In this document: in pieces, positions 1-8,454 of the stretch
Layout: each line of letters starts with the position of its first letter
Position numbering within the stretch: position 1 is the first letter of the stretch
Notes under the pieces: generated by a model
Seen by the model: the letters and a program-made list of their open reading frames with translations, nothing else
Database searches by the model: none
What the model was told of the DNA's origin: nothing
Program-made: the position numbers and the translations under genes
Assembly: GCA_030765645.1 (NCBI GenBank)
Contig: JAVCCE010000017.1
Coordinates: forward strand, 1-35,505
DNA: 35,505 nucleotides
Origin: Candidatus Hinthialibacter antarcticus
Lineage (GTDB): Bacteria; Hinthialibacterota; Hinthialibacteria; Hinthialibacterales; Hinthialibacteraceae
Direction: 5' to 3'

Positions 1-194
1 ATTGCGTGAAGAGAACCGTCGCCTAAAGTTGGAGCGCGACATCTTAAAAAAAGCGACGGCCTTCTTCGCCAAGGAAACGCCTTTTGGTTCGCCGAAATGA
101 AGGCGTACCTCATTGCGATTCCTTGGCGAAGAAGGCCGTCGCTTTTTTTAAGATGTCGCGCTCCAACTTTAGGCGACGGTTCTCTTCACGCAAT
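1..194. repeat. 75-bp perfect inverted repeat with 44-bp loop
   Basis: Bases 1-75 are the exact reverse complement of 120-194, separated by 76-119. Both arms encode the same piece of OrfA (LREENRRLKLERDILKKATAFFAKE), once on each strand. The left arm runs on to a different end (KETPFGSPK, stop at 98-100). It touches the first base of the window, so the true arm may be longer. It could be two IS copies joined head to head, or an artefact at a contig edge. Confidence 0.9.
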
Positions 195-397
195 TGCTTC
201 ACTTCAGCGCCTGGCCCTTCACCCGGTTTGAACGCGGCGGCGTCTTCATCCTGCAACTGCTTCTTCCAGCGCCACAGCATGTTCTCGCGAATGCCCAGGC
301 TTTCGGCGGCTTGGCGTACCGTATAGCCTTGCTTGGTTACCAAACCCATGGCGTCCACTTTGAATTCACGACTGTACTTCCGACGATTCTCACTCAT
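110..397 (-). CDS. IS3-family transposase OrfA (HTH subunit)
   Basis: The 95-residue protein has the standard OrfA plan. An N-terminal HTH follows the motif RKYSREFKVDAM (about 6-17), with the recognition segment VRQAAESLGIRENMLWRWKKQ at about 27-47. A leucine-zipper-like stretch, EVKQLREENRRLKLERDIL, lies at about 65-83. The family's usual end, ATAFFAKES, precedes the stop. In intact IS3 elements OrfA binds the terminal repeats, and a -1 frameshift near the end gives the OrfAB transposase. Here the orfB frame survives for only about 12 codons, so this copy cannot make OrfAB from this window. Length is normal for OrfA. Confidence 0.85.
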   Translation of the reverse strand: MSENRRKYSREFKVDAMGLVTKQGYTVRQAAESLGIRENMLWRWKKQLQDEDAAAFKPGEGPGAEVKQLREENRRLKLERDILKKATAFFAKESQ

Positions 398-501
398 CTC
401 AAATCCTCGCTTTCACGCTCTAGACTCCCTTAAACCACTGTCCGTGAAAACGAGGGTGTCTAGCCCCCATTTTTCGTGCCAGTAGAAGTGAGGCTAGACA
501 C

Positions 502-843
502 ATACACTAAAGCTGAGCAATACGCTTCGCTTTACTCGGGACAAAGTTCTGAGTTGCAACGTACGGCAGGTATGTTGTTAGCAATGTTGATTTGAAAGTA
601 ATTTTTCTAAGGTTGACATTTTATAGGCTTCAATGTAAATACTTTTTTAACTAGTGACAACATGTTAGCATTTCGGGGCGGTCGTTCTGTACTTGTGCGC
701 TAGTCGTTCTGCTGCGAAGAAACTTCAGCGAAGCCACTGATACTAATTGCTGGAAGCGTTTGTTTCAAAGACGATCTAATCAACCAAACTGAAGACTAAA
801 TCATCAGCTTTCAAAGAGGAACGAACAAATTATTTATCTGGGT
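502..843. other. gene-free stretch between IS remnant and exonuclease
   Basis: No open frame with a ribosome site and no convincing RNA structure were seen. It is AT-rich compared with the cas genes. A GAGG at about 815 is too far from the ATG at 844 to serve as its ribosome site with confidence. Confidence 0.5.
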
Positions 844-1435
844 ATGCAAATAAAAGTGAACTCAAATATACAAAAAATTCTTTTTTTTTGACACTGAAAC
901 CACTGGTCTTTATCGTCAAAGCCTTCCACTTGATCATCACAACCAACCAAGAATTGTCCAGATAGCAGCGATCTTATCCGACTCTAGCCAAAGAATATTA
1001 GACAGCTTTTGCATTTATGTGAAAAGTGATGTATCAATCCCTATTTCTACTACAAAAATTCATGGAATAACAAATGGGATATTGGAAAAAAAGGGATTAT
1101 CACAAATAGATGCAATTAGAAATTTTGAAAAACTTGCAGAAGAATCTGATTTATTTGTTTGTCATAATGTCAATTTTGATTTGAACTTAATACGCGCAAT
1201 GTTCGCGCGGAATTCCATTAGTTTCCCATGGGAGTATAAGCCATCATTCTGCACGATGAAGGCTTATACTCCCATATGCAAGATCCCTGGTAATCATGGG
1301 GAATATAAGTATGCTTCACTTCTTGAAGCATACTACCATGTTTTTAAGGAAGATTATTCTGGCAGACATCATGCTTTAAACGATGTGAAAGCTACGATGA
1401 AATTATTTTATTCTTTGCGACCGCAACATAAGTAG
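844..1435 (+). CDS. DEDDh (DnaQ-like) 3'-5' exonuclease, frameshifted at a T9 run
   Basis: Read with one T removed from the run at 881-889, the ATG at 844 gives a 196-residue protein starting MQIKVNSNIQKILFF, then DTETTG. This is the classic ExoI start of DnaQ/exonuclease-epsilon domains. ExoII is the segment HNVNFDLNLI and ExoIII is HHALNDVKAT, so all DEDDh residues are present (D16, E18, the FD aspartate, and H and D of HALND). As sequenced, the ATG frame stops at 889-891. The catalytic frame is open from 860 but has no good start before a GTG at 1019, which would lose ExoI. The cause may be a homopolymer error, slippage expression or true decay. The stop lies 11 nt from the outermost CRISPR repeat. 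In other type I-E systems DnaQ-like exonucleases trim prespacers or are fused to Cas2, so a role in adaptation is a reasonable guess, not shown. Confidence 0.75.
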
Positions 1436-1446
1436 AAGCATGTTAC

Positions 1447-4400
1447 GGTTCATCCCCACATGCGTGGGGAATACAGTGTATAACCATTATTCTCTGGATG
1501 GTTTTTCGGTTCATCCCCACATGCGTGGGGAATACGCTACCCGCCGGGTAGTCAACCCCTTATCTTACGGTTCATCCCCACATGCGTGGGGAATACAACT
1601 CCACTTGGGCCTCGGTAGCCACATGGACCGGTTCATCCCCACATGCGTGGGGAATACTTGGTGTGGGTTGCCGCGCTCCGCGAGACCGTCGGTTCATCCC
1701 CACATGCGTGGGGAATACAAGAGAATCCGCAACAATCAAAGGAATGGTCTCGGTTCATCCCCACATGCGTGGGGAATACATTACGCCGGAACACCACGTT
1801 TCCAAGCATCTCGGTTCATCCCCACATGCGTGGGGAATACATCGCCTTTGGTTCCTTTGCGGGTTGCGCCGCCGGTTCATCCCCACATGCGTGGGGAATA
1901 CGCCTAGTTCGCCTTCGTCCCAATCTAAGTTTACGGTTCATCCCCACATGCGTGGGGAATACTTCCAACGCCGCTTGGAGAAGTTCAATCCGATCGGTTC
2001 ATCCCCACATGCGTGGGGAATACCACGTGGCCTATGCCGCTAGGGGTGGACTAGGCGGTTCATCCCCACATGCGTGGGGAATACCTTCACTGATGAATGT
2101 GAGTTGAAGGAACCGACGGTTCATCCCCACATGCGTGGGGAATACTTGTTCTGCATCACTGCGATCGTCGAATGATTCGGTTCATCCCCACATGCGTGGG
2201 GAATACGTTTTCCAACCCCGCAGAATTAACGGTAGCGTCGGTTCATCCCCACATGCGTGGGGAATACGGATTAGGTTTGGCTCTATTTGCGCCTCTTGCC
2301 GGTTCATCCCCACATGCGTGGGGAATACAACACACGCGGCGCCGTCATCCCACACTAATACTGGTTCATCCCCACATGCGTGGGGAATACACTCCCCATG
2401 GGTGGTTGCATCCTCAGACGAACGGTTCATCCCCACATGCGTGGGGAATACTTGGGCGGCGGTATCGCTCAGATGAACACATTCGGTTCATCCCCACATG
2501 CGTGGGGAATACACAAATCGCAGACGGTGTCATCGCAGGGGTCTCGGTTCATCCCCACATGCGTGGGGAATACTCGTCATTGTCGCTCAACACGGCGAGA
2601 ACGGTCGGTTCATCCCCACATGCGTGGGGAATACAACGCCTGGACGATGTTTTGCATACAATAGGTCGGTTCATCCCCACATGCGTGGGGAATACTCCTA
2701 TCTTATTCGGGATTGAACGCTCATAAACGGGGTTCATCCCCACATGCGTGGGGAATACACCGGGCGGGTGACGGAGCGGTCGCTGTTTATCGGTTCATCC
2801 CCACATGCGTGGGGAATACGGCGTTCCTGGCGCGAATACAGTCTATGCGTACTTGGTTCATCCCCACATGCGTGGGGAATACACCTGTTGCCCGACCGCC
2901 TAAAATTGCATGGTCGGTTCATCCCCACATGCGTGGGGAATACGAGGCTGGGTGAGGGCCGTTACGCCGTTCTCTCGGTTCATCCCCACATGCGTGGGGA
3001 ATACAACGGCTTGTCTTTGGAGAGTCTCACACAGCGCGGTTCATCCCCACATGCGTGGGGAATACGCGCTCATCCATGCGAGCGTTCGGTTCATCGGCGG
3101 TTCATCCCCACATGCGTGGGGAATACTTGCTTTAGAATCTTTTCGCCTTTTACCAAGACGGTTCATCCCCACATGCGTGGGGAATACACATTTCCGCAAG
3201 CGTTCGCGGCGAACGATACCGGTTCATCCCCACATGCGTGGGGAATACATTTTCGTTGCAGCGGCTATTGGCGCTGTATGCGGTTCATCCCCACATGCGT
3301 GGGGAATACGATTCCTATTGCGGTGGTAGAACGGAATGTTTCGGTTCATCCCCACATGCGTGGGGAATACCGTTAATGAAACAGGATTACAAAACCTTAA
3401 ACCGGTTCATCCCCACATGCGTGGGGAATACGCGTCGTTTGTTTCGTCATTTTGATACCTATCCGGTTCATCCCCACATGCGTGGGGAATACATCTCATC
3501 GAGTTGTTGGTCAAAGACATCGGCCGGTTCATCCCCACATGCGTGGGGAATACGTTGCAATATCAGTGAAATGGTGTCCAGGAGTCCGGTTCATCCCCAC
3601 ATGCGTGGGGAATACTTTTTAACGTCGTCACCGTCATTGTCGCCGTCCGGTTCATCCCCACATGCGTGGGGAATACTGTACATTGCGTGTTACCAATCAC
3701 CTGTTTGACGGTTCATCCCCACATGCGTGGGGAATACCGCCCGAAAACACAACCGGCAGCAAGTCCGCGCGGTTCATCCCCACATGCGTGGGGAATACAA
3801 ATCCCTTTTGGTTTCTCGTTCTCATTCATGCGGTTCATCCCCACATGCGTGGGGAATACTTGTGAAGACCGAGACCGAGGCGAGCGGATGGCGGTTCATC
3901 CCCACATGCGTGGGGAATACGCCTTGAGCGTCACTTATTCGGCGATGGCGACCGGTTCATCCCCACATGCGTGGGGAATACGCCGCCACGACGCTACCGA
4001 CGATGTCTTCGTTCGGTTCATCCCCACATGCGTGGGGAATACGGAGAATTTGGCGGGCTTGGGTTGTATGAAAACGGTTCATCCCCACATGCGTGGGGAA
4101 TACTTAGCCTCTTGTATCTTTTGCTTTACATTGACCGGTTCATCCCCACATGCGTGGGGAATACAAACGATGAATGGTTAGGCAAATTCATCAGCGCGGT
4201 TCATCCCCACATGCGTGGGGAATACGATGTTAATTGTGTTTGGCATAATGGGCCTCGCGGTTCATCCCCACATGCGTGGGGAATACGGTATTGCGATTTT
4301 CTTAGTGTTTGTCGGTGTCGGTTCATCCCCACATGCGTGGGGAATACGTTTACTGCAATCAGTTCTTTGGTCGCTTCCTCGGTTCATCCCCACATGCGTG

Positions 4401-4469
4401 GGGAATACCGTACCCCCGGATTCAACCCCACCTTTGACCTCGGTTCATCCCCACATGCGTGGGGAATAC
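1447..4469 (-). CRISPR. Type I-E CRISPR array, 50 repeats and 49 spacers
   Basis: I counted 50 repeats of 28 bp, all identical by eye. On the plus strand they begin GGTTCATCCCC and end GTGGGGAATAC, with the hairpin CCCCaCATGCGtGGGG. The locus is transcribed on the minus strand, where the repeat begins GTATTCCCC and ends GGGGATGAACC, close to known I-E repeats. Starts run from 1447 to 4442 with a 61-bp period. Forty-five spacers are 33 bp, two are 34 (before the repeats at 2363 and 3588) and two are 35 (before 2731 and 2855). The base just left of each repeat is C except before 2363 (T), 2731 (G) and 2855 (T), so the 29th repeat base is spacer-derived as in E. coli. The leader end is at 4469. 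The distal repeat is not degenerate. I noticed no duplicated spacers. Confidence 0.98.
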
Positions 4470-4526
4470 ACTTGAAAAACACAGAACTTAGCCCTCAATA
4501 TTGCGTCTAAGTCTTAATGCAATATT
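4470..4526 (-). promoter_or_regulatory. CRISPR leader with promoter-like boxes and inverted repeat
   Basis: This is the AT-rich gap between the cas2 stop and the first repeat, read leftward. The minus strand has TTGCAT (4522-4517), a 16-nt spacer, then TATTGA (4500-4495), which would start transcription about 20 nt before the first repeat. The two boxes lie within the arms of an inverted repeat, AATATTGC at 4497-4504 and GCAATATT at 4519-4526. The dyad could bind a host factor, as IHF does at other I-E leaders, but no clear IHF consensus was recognised. Confidence 0.55.
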
Positions 4527-4845
4527 AAGGGGTTATTTCGTGTATTGGTGAATTACTTTTCTCTTTATGTTTATCAGGTTTAGTGATCAGTTGCAACCCA
4601 TCCCAGTCTGTCACAATACGAGACGGGTCATTTCGGTAGTCAATTTTATATCCTTGTTCGGTGTTGGTTCTCCAAATCAACATACATGCGCCATTTTTTA
4701 CACGTTCACTCACTTTTGTCCACAGTTTTTCTCTGACCTTCGCTGACACACGTCCAACAAAAACGCCTGCTTTGGGTTCGATAAGCCATCTTGTGAGTTC
4801 GCCCCGAAGCGACGGTGACACTCGTTCAAGAATCATGACGATCAT
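4525..4845 (-). CDS. cas2: CRISPR-associated protein Cas2, type I-E
   Basis: The 106-residue protein starts MIVMILERVSPSLRGELTRW and has the Cas2e body (EPKAGVFVGRVSAKVREKLW, then GACMLIWRTNTEQGY). Cas2 dimers bridge two Cas1 dimers to form the spacer integrase. I chose the ATG at 4845 because GAAGGAGA precedes it by a normal distance and because family members begin here. A longer open frame upstream only overlaps cas1. It overlaps the cas1 end by 21 bp, so the pair is translationally coupled. There is no DnaQ domain fused at the C-terminus, in contrast to some I-E Cas2 proteins. A separate DnaQ-type gene sits at the other end of the array. Confidence 0.95.
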   Translation of the reverse strand: MIVMILERVSPSLRGELTRWLIEPKAGVFVGRVSAKVREKLWTKVSERVKNGACMLIWRTNTEQGYKIDYRNDPSRIVTDWDGLQLITKPDKHKEKSNSPIHEITP

Positions 4846-5803
4846 TATTGTCTCCTTCTTCAGAAGAATTTTCGCCATAGGCTTTTCCGCCTTCGACGCC
4901 TTTTGACTGCGCCGGGTCCCAGAGTTGACCAGGCAAGGCAGGGTCAGAATCAAATCCATAGTCATCATCAAGCGGAGGTTCGATATCAAAAACATGGTTC
5001 AAATCATCTGCGATTCGAGAGAGAAGTTTTGTCTCGGCAAAATAGTCGCGGCAGGCGTAGCGCGCTTTGCGCTCTACATTGGTTGGTTCAGCAGCGGCGA
5101 CTTCAAACGCGGTTGGGACGGTAATATCAGTTTTATACAGATCAGCCAGGTCATAGACAAACGAGAGTTGTTTGCCAAAATGGATGAACCCGAGCGCGGT
5201 TGAGAACCCCATGGCGATAATGGCCGCATGACACACGCCGTATAAGCACGAATTGGCGCATGACAGGGCTTTGTTGACCGGATCAGACTTGTTCCAGCCG
5301 TCTCGCTTATAATTACGGCCTTCCCAGGGTACGCCGGTTTCTTTAGAACATTTCGCATAGGTTGAGCGAACGCGAACGCCTTCCATCCCTCTGATTTGTT
5401 GAAGAGAGAGCGACTCATCGAGCGTTTCGTTAAAGCGCATGTCATAGAGCCGCCTGACGACTTTCATTCTCGAGGGGTGATGAGAAAATAAACGCGCTTG
5501 TTTTTCGAGATTGGCCGCGTTTCGAGTTTCGCCCATACCGGATGCATAAAATCTCACACCTTGCTCTCCACACCATGCGGTCAAACATCCACAGTCAGCC
5601 AGAGTCAGAATGGCGCTATGGGTGATTCGTGTGCCCGGCCCTAACATCAAGAGCGAAAGCGAGGCGCATGGAACGGGGGTGATGCCTGAGTCGTCGTGGA
5701 TGGCGATTGCCTTAGCGTCTTTATCGATCTGGGCGTGTTCCACATATAAGTAGCTCCAACTGTCTTTTACTTTGGGGAGTTCATGCAAATCTTGGATGCG
5801 CAT
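4826..5803 (-). CDS. cas1: CRISPR-associated endonuclease/integrase Cas1, type I-E
   Basis: The 325-residue protein starts MRIQDLHELPKVKDSWSYLY. Metal ligands fall at the same numbers as in E. coli Cas1: E141 (RGMEGVRVR), H208 (FIHFGK) and D221 (VYDLADLYK). The N-terminal beta domain is followed by the all-helical catalytic domain. The C-terminal tail from about 285 is acidic and low in complexity, as is common in I-E Cas1. The start at 5803 was chosen over an upstream in-frame ATG because GGAGG lies just before it and the upstream extension is unlike the family. Cas1 with Cas2 captures prespacers and inserts them at the leader end. A possible own promoter lies upstream. Confidence 0.97.
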   Translation of the reverse strand: MRIQDLHELPKVKDSWSYLYVEHAQIDKDAKAIAIHDDSGITPVPCASLSLLMLGPGTRITHSAILTLADCGCLTAWCGEQGVRFYASGMGETRNAANLEKQARLFSHHPSRMKVVRRLYDMRFNETLDESLSLQQIRGMEGVRVRSTYAKCSKETGVPWEGRNYKRDGWNKSDPVNKALSCANSCLYGVCHAAIIAMGFSTALGFIHFGKQLSFVYDLADLYKTDITVPTAFEVAAAEPTNVERKARYACRDYFAETKLLSRIADDLNHVFDIEPPLDDDYGFDSDPALPGQLWDPAQSKGVEGGKAYGENSSEEGDNNDRHDS

Positions 5804-5846
5804 TGTTTGCCTCCATCGTTGTGGTTGCGTAAAACGCCCCTCAGAC

Positions 5847-5875
5847 CCTTTAAAGCATTCAAACCTGATTGTCAA
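5847..5875 (-). promoter_or_regulatory. Possible internal promoter for cas1-cas2
   Basis: In the 110-bp gap between cas6e and cas1 the minus strand has a perfect -35 box TTGACA (5875-5870), a 17-nt spacer and a weak -10 box TAAAGG (5852-5847). This is the only sizeable gap among the cas genes. It would allow the adaptation genes to be expressed apart from Cascade. Confidence 0.45.
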
Positions 5876-5913
5876 AGAGCGAAGTCGCGTGCGCAACTTT
5901 TTTTAGCGATTTA

Positions 5914-6618
5914 TTAACTGCCCCGTTTGATTGAAAGCAAACCAAAGCCGTAGGCTTTCGCCGGTCCAATTCCCTTTCTGAGCGCATCTTGGAACAGGTC
6001 AACGTTCGTGATTCGCAAACGGCCTTCATACAAGACAGAGTGAAAGGTCATGCGGTGAGTGTTTTTCTCGCCCACCTGCATCGCAGTTTCGGTGAGTGAT
6101 CTCATATCAAGAACGTCTTGATTTAACGCGACTGAGAGCAAAGTGAAGCCAGCCTGATCTCCCTTGCGTTTGAGCCAATCGATTTGTTCGCGGTCGCCGC
6201 GAATAGGTTCCCGGCGTCCATTGGATTTCGTTCCATCAGGATTGGATTTGGTATTCACTTTTCGCGTTGGATTAGCGCGAAGACGAAACGATAAGACCTG
6301 CTCTTGTTTGAGGCCTTGATAAGCGCTCTCGACTGATTTAATGTCGCGAGCCTCTTCGTATGAAACAAAGTAGCGTTTGAAGCGTCCCTCAATATTTGAC
6401 CAGTCAGGCTTTATATTCGATTGCGCCAAGACGACCGGCATTCTGGCTCGCGGATCAATGTCGGTTCGGTGGAGCAATCCAACACTATTTCGTGGGAAAT
6501 CGCTTTTTTCATCAAACTCAAACGCCCGCAGTAACGTGCGATGAAGGTTGTGGCAGTCGCTCAGGTCTTTTTGGACTTGCCGGTTTTCAGGATTTAGCAT
6601 GAGACGCGAGAGATACAT
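5914..6618 (-). CDS. cas6e: Cas6e (CasE), pre-crRNA endoribonuclease
   Basis: The 234-residue protein starts MYLSRLMLNPENRQVQKDLS, typical of Cse3/CasE. The conserved helix DCHNLHRTLLRAF puts H26 where the T. thermophilus family catalytic His sits. The C-terminal glycine-rich loop is GIGPAKAYGFGLLSI. It cuts within each repeat below the hairpin and stays bound to the crRNA 3' stem in Cascade. The start at 6618 has AAAGGAGG about 6 nt upstream. An ATG 13 codons earlier lies inside cas5 and adds no family sequence. It overlaps the cas5 end by 32 bp. Confidence 0.95.
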   Translation of the reverse strand: MYLSRLMLNPENRQVQKDLSDCHNLHRTLLRAFEFDEKSDFPRNSVGLLHRTDIDPRARMPVVLAQSNIKPDWSNIEGRFKRYFVSYEEARDIKSVESAYQGLKQEQVLSFRLRANPTRKVNTKSNPDGTKSNGRREPIRGDREQIDWLKRKGDQAGFTLLSVALNQDVLDMRSLTETAMQVGEKNTHRMTFHSVLYEGRLRITNVDLFQDALRKGIGPAKAYGFGLLSIKRGS

Positions 6619-7315
6619 TGCGCTCCTCCTTTCCATCATCAATGGGGAAACCATCAATCAATTGCGATTTGACGTAGCGCAGCCGAAAGCAGCGGTCATG
6701 CTTGATAAACGAAACGGGGAGGTCCATGCGGGCGACGCCCTCATCAGGCTCGCACTCAATCACCATGCGTAGTTTGTCTTTTGGAGTCTTTAAACTTCGT
6801 TGTCGCCATGGGACTGCTTGTAGTACAGACGGACAATCGCCTTCTTTCACGCCAAGCGACAAGGGCGCCTCGGGCGGAAAGGCTTTGCGGCCCAGATAGA
6901 GCGGCCAATGAGGATTGAGCAACGCATGATGAATTTGGCGCAGCAACTCGTCGGGGCCTTCAAGCGCGACGTGAAATTCCGCATCGGCTAAGTAATAGCG
7001 ATTGGAGACGACCGTTTCGCCAACTTTGCCCTCTGATTTGAGAACGCCGTATTTCTTCACGCCGGGGATATCGCCGCCTCCGGCGGTTTGGTAGTCGCGG
7101 CTTATGATACCGTCATGGTCAATGCGCACCGCCATCTTTAGTTCAGCCAACGGGCGTATGCCGTCTTCGTCGGCGCGGTCGACGCCCAGCGCGGCGCAGA
7201 GCAATCCAACTACGCCGCTTTTTGACGGTTCGCGACCCGCGTCGCGTTCGGTGAAGCGGCTTTGCGTTCCCCAGGATTGCATGGGGGCCGCGAGCCGCAA
7301 TAGCAGGCAACTCAT
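6587..7315 (-). CDS. cas5e: Cas5e (CasD), Cascade subunit capping the crRNA 5' handle
   Basis: The 242-residue protein opens MSCLLLRLAAPMQSWGTQSR, the diagnostic Cas5e start. SKSGVVGLLCAALGVDR follows, then the family's thumb region (about 70-115, RDYQTAGGGDIPGVKKYG...SNRYYLADAEF) and LYLGRKAFPP. Cas5e binds the 8-nt 5' handle of the crRNA and contacts Cse1. It has AAAGGGG upstream of its ATG and overlaps cas7 by 4 bp (ATGA type), which implies coupled translation. Confidence 0.95.
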   Translation of the reverse strand: MSCLLLRLAAPMQSWGTQSRFTERDAGREPSKSGVVGLLCAALGVDRADEDGIRPLAELKMAVRIDHDGIISRDYQTAGGGDIPGVKKYGVLKSEGKVGETVVSNRYYLADAEFHVALEGPDELLRQIHHALLNPHWPLYLGRKAFPPEAPLSLGVKEGDCPSVLQAVPWRQRSLKTPKDKLRMVIECEPDEGVARMDLPVSFIKHDRCFRLRYVKSQLIDGFPIDDGKEERNVSLASHAKS

Positions 7316-8433
7316 GACAACGCCCCTTTGACCCGAGCGACGAGTTCATTGAAGTTGTCTACCTTGCCCTGAAGGTTGGCGGGTTCGATTTCTTCAAGCG
7401 AGCAAAACGCGCTGGCAGTCGGCTCGGCGCCGTACATGGCGGATAGTTTGCCCCAATAGGAATCCAGCGCTTCGATGGAATGTTTCGCCAAACCGCTGCC
7501 GTTGGCGCGGACGGGCGATTCAAACGCATTCGCCAGAGACCAGGGAGCGCCGCTATCGCGGACCACGGCGTAGACGAAACTCGGAGGATTGTGGGCTGCG
7601 AAAGTGTTTTGTTTCCCTGTCGGGATGGCTTCGGGCAAAGCGCGCAGGAAGGCTTCGACGGTATTCATTGCGAGTTCCTGATCGCCGCCCAGGTTTTTCA
7701 GAAGTTTTTTCCAATGGATAACGGCGTAGCGATAAAAGCAGGCGCTGTTAAACTCAACCACGCCCATCATGTCGGCGCCGGTTTCGCCGTCTTCTTGGAG
7801 GTCATCGACGGCGGTGAAGAAATCCATTTCTTGTTCGACTTTGTGGGTGGAAATCGCATGAGCAACCTGGCAAGCCGCGTCTATATTCATTTTCTGTGCA
7901 TTAGCAAGCATTCTACCAAAAAGAGCTATGTCTGGAGTTTGAGGGAATTTTTCGTAAGAATTTAAGAATTCTTTGGTGAATTTCTCTTTATCTGCTTTTT
8001 TCTTCGCTTTTGAAATGGCATCAAAGTTAGCATCAATAAAATTTATGAGGGAATTTAAATCTTCTTCTGTTAACCAACTTGTAGCTGCACATTTTTGATA
8101 CTCCTTCTCTTTCTCTTTGCCCTCTTTCTCATCGTTACTGCTCTTTATGAGTGAACTAATAAAATTGCCAAGGGTAGTTGCGATTTTTTTGTCTTTTGAC
8201 TTTGATTCAACGATCTCCTCTAGTTTAGAAATTTGCCATCTTGTTCTATTGGCAAGGTTCGTATCTAGAGTATTCTTAAAAATATCCTCGTGTCTTATGG
8301 CGCGTTTGATGCACTGACTGGAGATGCGGGCGCGGCGCACGCCGCCGAAGATGCAGTCTTTGGGCGTGTTGGTGTCGTCGCGATTCAAGCAGGATGGAGC
8401 GAAATTTTGAATGACGTGAGTTTCGATAAACAT
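7312..8433 (-). CDS. cas7e: Cas7e (CasC/Cse4), Cascade backbone
   Basis: The 373-residue protein starts MFIETHVIQNFAPSCLNRDD, then RRARISSQCIKRAIR, both hallmarks of Cse4. Six copies coat the spacer part of the crRNA in known I-E Cascades. The segment from about 85 to 165 is rich in Lys, Glu and Ser (SNDEKEGKEKEKEYQ) and is coded by AT-rich DNA unlike its flanks. It corresponds to the variable helical/finger insertion of the family. The C-terminal half has the usual ARXXGADMMGVVEFNS-like region (ETGADMMGVVEFNSACFYRY). The start has AAAGGGA 9 nt upstream. The gap to cse2 is 21 bp. Confidence 0.96.
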   Translation of the reverse strand: MFIETHVIQNFAPSCLNRDDTNTPKDCIFGGVRRARISSQCIKRAIRHEDIFKNTLDTNLANRTRWQISKLEEIVESKSKDKKIATTLGNFISSLIKSSNDEKEGKEKEKEYQKCAATSWLTEEDLNSLINFIDANFDAISKAKKKADKEKFTKEFLNSYEKFPQTPDIALFGRMLANAQKMNIDAACQVAHAISTHKVEQEMDFFTAVDDLQEDGETGADMMGVVEFNSACFYRYAVIHWKKLLKNLGGDQELAMNTVEAFLRALPEAIPTGKQNTFAAHNPPSFVYAVVRDSGAPWSLANAFESPVRANGSGLAKHSIEALDSYWGKLSAMYGAEPTASAFCSLEEIEPANLQGKVDNFNELVARVKGALS

Positions 8434-8454
8434 GGTCGTATCCCTTTCGGTCTT

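Larger units (their letters stand above)
1..465 (-). mobile_element. IS3-family element, 5' part, broken at window edge
   Basis: The segment holds an IS3-type orfA read leftward and the upstream end of the element. The terminal inverted repeat probably lies near 440-465, where the minus strand reads ggctagacac, then ccctcgttttcacggacag, a layout usual for IS3 ends. A 10-bp inverted match to that end (ggctagacac) recurs at 492-501, so the exact boundary is uncertain. Downstream of orfA only the first codons of a possible orfB are left (minus strand, about 112 to 76, reading MRYAFISANQKAF). Sequence then switches to an inverted copy of orfA. No complete transposase is present. Confidence 0.7.

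Noticed and set aside
3071-3098. CGGTTCATC inside a spacer as a partial repeat
   Set aside because: It is nine bases within a spacer of normal 33-bp length, and the real repeat follows at 3099; probably chance or target sequence.
1440-4510. Many long overlapping open frames on both strands with repeated HPHMRGEY, SPHAWGI or RFIPTCVGNT
   Set aside because: They are translations of the CRISPR repeat, which has no stop in several frames; they are not proteins.
4846-4995. Longer Cas2 start 50 codons upstream
   Set aside because: The extension lies inside cas1 in another frame and is unlike Cas2; the ATG at 4845 has a strong ribosome site.
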